Positions 45,606-51,581 of a stretch of 51,581 nucleotides of DNA are shown here, in pieces (the first letter of the stretch is position 1; each line of letters opens with the position of its first letter). The translations under genes and the position numbers were made by a program. The DNA lies in contig JAHRVB010000169.1 of NCBI GenBank assembly GCA_019090895.1, positions 1 to 51,581 on the forward strand, given 5' to 3'. This stretch comes from Kangiellaceae bacterium. Its GTDB lineage: Bacteria; Pseudomonadota; Gammaproteobacteria; Enterobacterales; Kangiellaceae. The notes under the pieces are model-generated. The model had not been told where the DNA came from. It saw only the letters and a program-made list of their open reading frames with translations, and searched no databases.

Positions 45606-47491
45606 TGCAGTATTTGACCAGCCATTTCACTGGTGAGTCGTTTGCTTTTATTATGTTCGCTTATTGAATAATGATTCGATGAGACAATCCAATTGAATAT
45701 TTCCTTCGCGTATTCAAATAAAACATCAGAACAGCAATTCACAAGCACTGTAGTTGATATCTTAACTTTGGTTGCTGAAAATTTTTCTGATTGCGCAATC
45801 GTCGCCATTGAATCCGCCAATGCGACAAACAGCGCTGAGACTTGCTGAATACCCAAACTTTCAGTCCAGAGTGGCAATTGCTTCAACAATATTGCATGGT
45901 CTGTTTGCGGTGAAAAGACAAAACCGAAGTATTCAAGCGCTTCGACAACTTCAAATTGCTCAATAGTCGCGGTATCAATATCAACGCTTGTTGGAAATAA
46001 TAACGGCTTACTGTTATTAACTAGCCTACTCCAACTTTCAGACTCAAAAAAATCATTGATGATTAGTTTGGCTGGAAAAAGATGAATTCCTGCTCCGTCG
46101 ATAAGAGCGAAGCTATCGCCACCAAGATCGATAATGTTCGATAATACGTCGTTTTGTTCATTGACGTCTTGGACATTCACATTTTCACGAATTAAACTTT
46201 GACCATTCGAGAAGATCCGGGTAGAGACTGCTTGAGCATCAATGCTTTCCGAAGAGGCCAAATTTCCTGCAATACTTTCGTTAGTAGTTACACTTATCGG
46301 CGAGAATTGGCCAGTCTTAGCGGCAATTTGATAGCTTGCTTGGCTGTATCCGACACCGGTAACAGAACTGCGAGACGAATTGACAGAATATTGATAATTA
46401 GATGGCGTTGAGGACGGATTTTTTTCCTTACTCACGGTTTCTGTTTGTACTGAAGGTAGCGCCAATCCATCACTTTCAAGTAACGACTCTGAAATTGATC
46501 GAACAATTAGATCATGAACCATTCTTTGTTCGTCAAAACGGATTTCATGTTTAGTTGGATGCACATTAACGTCTATTTTACTCGGGTCGATTTCGATAAA
46601 CATCACATAAGTTGGCATTCTACCCGGAGGTAAACGATCTTGAAACGACTGTCGAATAGCATGATTGAGCATTTTGTCTTTCACCGGCCGACCATTAACA
46701 AAGACATATTGAATGTCGGATTCACTGCGATGATAGCCGATTCCTCCTGTCCAACCTTGCAAACTCACCACTTCATGTTGGCAAGAAAACGCAACGGCAC
46801 ATTGAGCAAATGGTTTACCGCACACCGCTTCTATTCGAGCTAGACTGTTTTGCGATGTATGAGTCGCGGGAATTCGTTTGATCACTTTGTGATTATGCTT
46901 AAGAATAAAAGCGGTTTGTTGATTAGCCAGCGCATGTCGTTTGAAAATTTCTTCAATATGAGCAAACTCAGTTTTTTCGGCTCGTAAGAATTTTTGCCTA
47001 GCCGGGGTGTTATAAAAAAGCTCCCTCACTTCTATTCGAGTGCCTTTAGTAGACGATGCTGGTTGTATTTTGACCGACATGTTTCGACCTTCCGCGATGG
47101 CTTGCCAAGCAAAGTCCGAATCTATTGTCCGTGAAGTCAATGTCAATCTCGACACTGAAGCAATACTCGCGAGAGCTTCCCCCCTGAAACCTAAAGAGTC
47201 GATTGCAGCGAGATCTTGTGTTCGAGAAATTTTACTAGTGGCATGCCGAGATAGCGCAAGATTGAGATCGTCCTTAACGATTCCACAACCATTATCAGTA
47301 ATACGCATCAGACGAGTGCCGCCCCGCTCTATGTCAACTTCAATGCGGTTTGCTCCAGCATCAACAGAGTTTTCTAGCAACTCTTTAACTACCGATGCAG
47401 GCCGTTCGACAACCTCGCCAGCCGCAATTTGGTTGGCTAATCGATTATCAAGTTGCTTAATACGCACTTGCGGAGAACTCTCAGTTTCCAA
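45602..47491 (-). CDS. mutL: DNA mismatch repair protein MutL
   Basis: A 629-residue mismatch repair ATPase linking MutS recognition to MutH/UvrD. GHKL motifs: ELLENSVDAGA, DNGCGI, ATSKI, LGFRGEALASI, TKGTRIEVRELFYNTPARQKF (in parts). The C-terminal dimerisation domain follows a serine-rich linker (360-440). The endonuclease DQHAxxE motif is absent, as in other gammaproteobacterial MutL proteins that work with MutH. The linker is rich in Ser, Asn and Val. Gap of 5 bases to amiB upstream. Confidence 0.96.
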   Translation of the reverse strand: METESSPQVRIKQLDNRLANQIAAGEVVERPASVVKELLENSVDAGANRIEVDIERGGTRLMRITDNGCGIVKDDLNLALSRHATSKISRTQDLAAIDSLGFRGEALASIASVSRLTLTSRTIDSDFAWQAIAEGRNMSVKIQPASSTKGTRIEVRELFYNTPARQKFLRAEKTEFAHIEEIFKRHALANQQTAFILKHNHKVIKRIPATHTSQNSLARIEAVCGKPFAQCAVAFSCQHEVVSLQGWTGGIGYHRSESDIQYVFVNGRPVKDKMLNHAIRQSFQDRLPPGRMPTYVMFIEIDPSKIDVNVHPTKHEIRFDEQRMVHDLIVRSISESLLESDGLALPSVQTETVSKEKNPSSTPSNYQYSVNSSRSSVTGVGYSQASYQIAAKTGQFSPISVTTNESIAGNLASSESIDAQAVSTRIFSNGQSLIRENVNVQDVNEQNDVLSNIIDLGGDSFALIDGAGIHLFPAKLIINDFFESESWSRLVNNSKPLLFPTSVDIDTATIEQFEVVEALEYFGFVFSPQTDHAILLKQLPLWTESLGIQQVSALFVALADSMATIAQSEKFSATKVKISTTVLVNCCSDVLFEYAKEIFNWIVSSNHYSISEHNKSKRLTSEMAGQILQ

Positions 47492-47496
47492 AGCGA

Positions 47497-48897
47497 TTAT
47501 GCTCCAGGAATTTTGATAATTTGACCAATTCTAATGTGATCATTTCTTAGTCGGTTGTGCTTTCTTAATTTAGATGTTGATATACCGTGTCGAAGTGCAA
47601 TTTCCGACAAGGTGTCACCACTTTTTACCTTATGCGATTTATTTTTAGCCTTAACGGATTTTTTGACTGCTTTCTTGACACTCGGTTTGACCGTTTTCTG
47701 AGTGTTTGATTTAGAAACGCTAGCGACCTTAGTCTGGCTATTTTTTCTTTTGTGCAGACCAGCATATAAAGTGCCATCGGGCGGGTTTTGTTTAAAATAA
47801 GTCTTCACACCTTTTAGTACTGAACTGGCTATTTTGCGCTGATGTTTTGCTGACTTGAGCTGCTTGTTTTCTTTCTTGTTAGAAATAAACCCCATTTCAA
47901 CCAGCATTGCTGGAATATCAGGCATCTGTAACACTACAAATGCGGCTTTTTTAATTCCCTTACCGTGCATTTTAGGCATATTACCAGATAACTGTTTTCG
48001 AACGAGACCTGCGGCCTTCAGGCTCTCTCCTACTGAATAATTCATAGATAAATCCAACAGTACTGCAGCAACTAAAGGATCTTGATTGGATATATCAACA
48101 CCACCCGCCAAATCCGAGGCGTTTTCTTTTTGCTCCAGCCAGCGACCCATTTCAGATGTTGCCCCTCTCGGTGACAAGACCCAAACCGATGTGCCTCTGA
48201 CTCGTTTGTCCGAAAATCCGTCGGCATGTAATGATATGAATAAATCGGCCTTATTGCTTCTGGCTATCTCTGTTCGTTTAAGCAACCCAACGAAATAATC
48301 ATCTTTACGAGTCAGAACCGCTTTCATGCCTTTTTCTTTATTGATCAGCGCGGCTAACTTTTTTGCTACCGCTAAACAAACTTCCTTCTCCCCACCAGGA
48401 GCACCCGGATCTTCTCCACCGTGGCCTGCATCAATTGCAATTATAATATCGCGCTTTTGATTGGTATTGCGATCTTCCGCCTTTTTGACAATTTTCTTTC
48501 GGCTATCTTTTGGTACGAGATCAATCACCAAACGATGACCGTATTTTTGGTATGGCTTTAGAGTGAAATCTTTTGTCGTGACAGATTTCTTGAGATCGAT
48601 AACAACGCGAGTATTGCCTTTCTTATGGCTAGTGCGGATACTACCGACCAATGCTTCAGGCAACTTGATGGCATTGATGTCAGCTTTAAGATTGGATTGA
48701 TTGATATCGACGACCAATCGCGACGGGTTTGGCAAGGTAAATAATTTGTAATCGACCTTTTCGCTTAAATCAAACACAATCCGTGTTTTCTCGGGATCTT
48801 GCCAGAAACGAAGACCATTAATATCTGAAGCAAATGCACTATCAATAACCGCTAGACTTAACAGCAATGATAGAATAACTTTAAAATATTTAACCAC
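47497..48897 (-). CDS. amiB: N-acetylmuramoyl-L-alanine amidase (AmiB/AmiC type, LysM)
   Basis: This 466-residue periplasmic amidase splits septal peptidoglycan. A signal peptide (1-23, ending AFA) precedes an AMIN domain (24-130; NGLRFWQDPEKTRIVFDLS) that targets the septum. The catalytic amidase_3 zinc domain (about 150-375) has AIDAGHGGEDPGAPG, ERTEIARSNKADLFISLHAD and VEMGFISN. A lysine/serine-rich linker leads to a C-terminal LysM (KSGDTLSEIALRHGIS), as in AmiB with its extra LysM. Position in the tsaE-amiB-mutL block matches enterobacteria. Confidence 0.93.
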   Translation of the reverse strand: MVKYFKVILSLLLSLAVIDSAFASDINGLRFWQDPEKTRIVFDLSEKVDYKLFTLPNPSRLVVDINQSNLKADINAIKLPEALVGSIRTSHKKGNTRVVIDLKKSVTTKDFTLKPYQKYGHRLVIDLVPKDSRKKIVKKAEDRNTNQKRDIIIAIDAGHGGEDPGAPGGEKEVCLAVAKKLAALINKEKGMKAVLTRKDDYFVGLLKRTEIARSNKADLFISLHADGFSDKRVRGTSVWVLSPRGATSEMGRWLEQKENASDLAGGVDISNQDPLVAAVLLDLSMNYSVGESLKAAGLVRKQLSGNMPKMHGKGIKKAAFVVLQMPDIPAMLVEMGFISNKKENKQLKSAKHQRKIASSVLKGVKTYFKQNPPDGTLYAGLHKRKNSQTKVASVSKSNTQKTVKPSVKKAVKKSVKAKNKSHKVKSGDTLSEIALRHGISTSKLRKHNRLRNDHIRIGQIIKIPGA

Positions 48898-49004
48898 TAA
48901 ACCATCACCTTAAATTAATCCTACAATTAACCCTGAATAGAGCAATATTGCCAAGATTACCAAAGCTTGATTGGCAATCCTACATCATTTACTAAGCAAC
49001 AATA

Positions 49005-49463
49005 CTAAACACAGTCTTCTATTGAAACAATAGACTCATGCCACTTGGCATTGTTCACTTTAAGTTTAAACCGTCTGCCTTCTCCTTCATAGCTTAAAGT
49101 CAGCTCTATATCAGCGCTTGGCAAAAAATGCTCTCCTTTTTCGGGCCATTCAATTAAACACAAGCAACTATCTTCTAGGTAGTCACGAAATCCCAAATAC
49201 TCCAGTTCTTCCGGGTCGGCAATACGATATAGGTCGAAATGATAAACCAGTCTTTCTGGTAATTTATAGGGTTCTACAATGGTATAAGTCGGACTTTTAG
49301 TGCTTCCACTGTGCCCAAGAGCTCTGAGGAATCCCCGTACTAAAGTCGTTTTGCCAGCTCCTAATGGACCATGAAGGAAAATAACGCCTTTTGGTGGGAG
49401 CCTCTTCGCAAGCTCTGCTCCTATATTTAGGGTGGCTTGTTCGTCCTCAAGTAGTATGTTCAC
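49005..49463 (-). CDS. tsaE: tRNA threonylcarbamoyladenosine synthesis ATPase TsaE
   Basis: A 152-residue ATPase of the TsaBDE complex that makes t6A37. The P-loop GPLGAGKTTLVRGFLRALG is followed by KSPTYTIVEPY, HFDLYRI, PEELEYLGFRDYL and IEWPEKG, all typical. The GTG start at 49461-49463 opens the tsaE-amiB-mutL-miaA unit; the enterobacterial nnr gene that usually precedes it is absent here. A ~100-base gap separates it from amiB. Confidence 0.95.
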   Translation of the reverse strand: MNILLEDEQATLNIGAELAKRLPPKGVIFLHGPLGAGKTTLVRGFLRALGHSGSTKSPTYTIVEPYKLPERLVYHFDLYRIADPEELEYLGFRDYLEDSCLCLIEWPEKGEHFLPSADIELTLSYEGEGRRFKLKVNNAKWHESIVSIEDCV

Positions 49464-49577
49464 GGTGCTGGAGTCACAGATAATCTAAAAATTGAATTCT
49501 ATCATTTTAATCCAGTCGGCTTCTAGGCATTAGACTAATAGACATAACAGTATAACCGTCTTTAACTAATACGATTT

Positions 49578-50306
49578 TTATTTTCTTTTAAAAGTTCGGG
49601 GCATATCTTTAAAAAAAGCCAGGTCAGCTAATCTAATTTGCGATTCAGGTCGCCTCAAAGAGGCTTTCTGGGCCAAAAATAGCTCTGCCGTTGCAATGGC
49701 GTCTTCCAATGCATTATGGGCACGATAGCCTGGCAACCCCATTTCGTTTCGCAAGTTAAACAATCGCAATTCCGCCGATGAAATTTCTCGGTTCTTTTTC
49801 CTTAACTGTCTTTCAGCGAAGCGTAAGGTATCAACGAAGAATAAAGGTAAACGGCAACCGGTGACTGTTTGAGCTAGATTTTGAATAAAACCAAGCTCAA
49901 TCTTATGGTGGTGGGCAATCACTACCTTTCCAATAGTTTGATCCATAAACTTTATTAAGGCCTGCTCTGGTGATAATCCGAACTCAATTACATCATCGGT
50001 CAATCCGTGTATTGCTACGTTCTCACTACACAGCTCTAAATTCGATTTTACTAAGACATATACGCATTCGCTCAGTCGTATAGCCCCTTTTTTAACCGGA
50101 CAAAATCCCATACTTATAATATTGTCTCTCTTAGGATCTAATCCGGTTGTTTCAAAGTCTACCGCTACGAAATTTATGTCGTTCGCACCAAATTTTCGAG
50201 TAATGAATGCTCGGGAATTATAATCTCTAAGCGCATATTCGAATTTAGCAAACACATTAGTTTTTTCCGAACGCAATTGAAACAATTTGGTGATAAAAGA
50301 AAACAT
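49578..50306 (-). CDS. 3'-5' exonuclease, DnaQ-like (DEDDh)
   Basis: A 242-residue exonuclease of the PolIII-epsilon fold. ExoI is VAVDFETTGLD, ExoII is the IAHHHKIELGFI segment with Glu where Asp is usual, and ExoIII is AHNALEDAIATAELF. The helix-rich N-terminal 45 residues are a family extension. It lies 3 bases behind the DUF294 gene, an arrangement common in gammaproteobacteria next to acetate permease or similar genes. Substrate unknown. Confidence 0.9.
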   Translation of the reverse strand: MFSFITKLFQLRSEKTNVFAKFEYALRDYNSRAFITRKFGANDINFVAVDFETTGLDPKRDNIISMGFCPVKKGAIRLSECVYVLVKSNLELCSENVAIHGLTDDVIEFGLSPEQALIKFMDQTIGKVVIAHHHKIELGFIQNLAQTVTGCRLPLFFVDTLRFAERQLRKKNREISSAELRLFNLRNEMGLPGYRAHNALEDAIATAELFLAQKASLRRPESQIRLADLAFFKDMPRTFKRK

Positions 50307-50309
50307 GGT

Positions 50310-51581
50310 TTATCTTAGCATTCCCGCCTGATAACTTAATTCCAGCGCATTTTGATAGGTTCTAATCACTTCAAAAGTGTCTTTCAGATGCCTTTTTTCA
50401 AGTGACGACAGTTCATCAGGCGGAAGGTAGTTATTGGGTTCAACTGAATGATTAATCTGTTTTGCTTGGTGTTTGATTCTAACCATACTTAAAAACTCAA
50501 ATGCATCAATTAGGTCCATATAACCAGACTTACTCAACTCACCAACAACGCAACACGCTTTTAACCTTTCTTGGGTATTTATATCAGTAATACCTGCCGA
50601 CAAGGCATATACTCTCGCTAGATCTGTAATGGGTACAACTCCCCTTTTTTTAAGATCAAGAGTTTTCTCTTCTGAACCGTATTTTTCCAAAACAAAATTT
50701 CTAAAAATTCCTAAAGGAGGCGAATTTTGGAGTGCATTCGCAGCCATGTAATTGAGAAACATATGATTTTCATTAACAAGCTCCTTCACTAAATCGTTAA
50801 GTTCAGTCAAGAAACTAGATTCACCGTAAATACAGCGCAAATCGAAAAATATGCTCGCATACATGAGTGCTTTTGGTTTTGGTGTTAGCATCCATTGCCG
50901 AAAGTAATCCTTCCATTGACTAAGTGGTTGACGCCATTTTTTTGTCGTTGACATGACTTCACCAGGGCAATAAATATAGCCACACTGATTCAATCCATCG
51001 CAAACAAATCGGCTTAAGTTAATAAAATAATCTTCATGAAGATTTTCTTGATAATCATCCGATAAGATTAATCCATTGTCTTGGTCAGAGTGAGCAGTTT
51101 GATCATTTCTTGCAAGTGAACCTGCAATTATCCACGCATATTTTACCGGCGGTGGACCGTACTTTAGTTCTGATAATTTTATCAACTGAACATTAATCGC
51201 TCTGCCGATAGAGCTGATAGTATAGGCAATTTCCCGGGCGTTGTAACCGTTAGAAACCATCCCAGTTAAAGTAGGTGCAAGTTGTTTAGCATGTTCGGCG
51301 ATTTTATAGACTGAGTTAGTTTTGTGAATTTGATTAATCAAATAAATTGGATTATTTGATTGCCTATGAATTAAGTCTGTGGCAGTTAGAACCCCACGCA
51401 CGTCTTCACCATTCACAACCGGCAAGTGCCGAACATTGTGACGAGCCATTATTAACATCGCTTCTGCTGCAGAGGTTTGCTCATCTATTGTCAACAAATT
51501 TTCACTCATGATTAGTCCTACCGGACTCTCGTGAGACAAATTATCCGCAACAATTTTTGTACAGAAAGCACGGTCAGTCAC
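50310..51581 (-). CDS. CBS-domain / DUF294 nucleotidyltransferase-like protein, partial at N-terminus
   Basis: The 423 residues visible run off the window edge; the first codon in frame is GTG at the very end, and the true start lies beyond. The order is the tail of a first CBS repeat (TDRAFCTKIVADNLSHESPV), a second CBS repeat (IMSENLLTIDEQTSAAEAMLI, HLPVVNGEDVRGVLTATDLI), a nucleotidyltransferase fold (AGSLARNDQTAHSDQDNGLIL with the G-S...D-x-D pattern), and a helical C-terminal domain. Full proteins usually start with a cyclic-nucleotide-binding domain, giving about 600 residues. It is the likely first gene of a unit with the exonuclease. Confidence 0.88.
   Translation of the reverse strand: MTDRAFCTKIVADNLSHESPVGLIMSENLLTIDEQTSAAEAMLIMARHNVRHLPVVNGEDVRGVLTATDLIHRQSNNPIYLINQIHKTNSVYKIAEHAKQLAPTLTGMVSNGYNAREIAYTISSIGRAINVQLIKLSELKYGPPPVKYAWIIAGSLARNDQTAHSDQDNGLILSDDYQENLHEDYFINLSRFVCDGLNQCGYIYCPGEVMSTTKKWRQPLSQWKDYFRQWMLTPKPKALMYASIFFDLRCIYGESSFLTELNDLVKELVNENHMFLNYMAANALQNSPPLGIFRNFVLEKYGSEEKTLDLKKRGVVPITDLARVYALSAGITDINTQERLKACCVVGELSKSGYMDLIDAFEFLSMVRIKHQAKQINHSVEPNNYLPPDELSSLEKRHLKDTFEVIRTYQNALELSYQAGMLR

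Overview
The window is a contiguous piece of a gammaproteobacterial chromosome, low to moderate in GC. The evidence is the block tsaE-amiB-mutL-miaA-hfq-hflX-hflK-hflC-purA, which keeps the enterobacterial order, together with PssA of the phospholipase-D type, an EfpL (YeiP) paralogue and a PBPRA1643-type SEC-C protein. A lipoprotein with a GlyGly-CTERM tail and the mix of membrane proteins suggest a marine, Kangiella- or Aliikangiella-like lineage. That placement is inference; there is no rRNA or tRNA gene to test it.

Layout. (1) 1-1034 holds two small accessory genes on the minus strand. (2) 1400-6966 is a plus-strand unit: ABC-2 exporter (ATPase, permease), a secreted amidohydrolase fused to a CIA30-like domain, and a DesK/DesR-like two-component pair, with an ATGACA palindrome upstream. 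(3) 7158-13892 carries accessory envelope genes: a lipoprotein, a rhombotarget lipoprotein, a 1099-residue secreted helical protein and three small membrane proteins. (4) 14082-18406 carries an AI-2E family permease, pssA coupled to efpL, and an iron-sulfur protein overlapping a SEC-C protein. (5) 18560-32155 is a 13.5-kb minus-strand cobalamin locus. Riboswitch 2 leads btuD-btuC-cobT-cobS-cobU-cobC-cobQ-btuR-btuF; riboswitch 1 then leads btuB-phosphatase-cbiB-cobD. No corrin-ring genes are present, so the locus takes up corrinoids and completes them: import, adenosylation, amidation to cobyric acid, aminopropanol attachment and nucleotide-loop assembly. (6) 32332-38486 holds a YgiQ radical SAM protein, two siroheme-decarboxylase-type subunits, an unannotated 54-residue ORF, and egtB-egtD for ergothioneine. 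(7) 38610-51581 is the conserved housekeeping block, followed by a DEDDh exonuclease and a CBS/DUF294 nucleotidyltransferase cut by the window edge.

Ordinary regions are 14-18 kb and 38.6-51.6 kb. The parts worth a second look are the doubly riboswitch-controlled salvage locus, the siroheme decarboxylase pair without visible heme d1 partners, the DesKR-ABC-amidohydrolase unit, the secreted helical protein, the small ORF before egtB, the families of 7-bp tandem repeats, and the nested inverted repeat upstream of hfq. I found no transposase, integrase, CRISPR array, tRNA or rRNA. All functional calls come from reading motifs and remembered family features; no database search was run.
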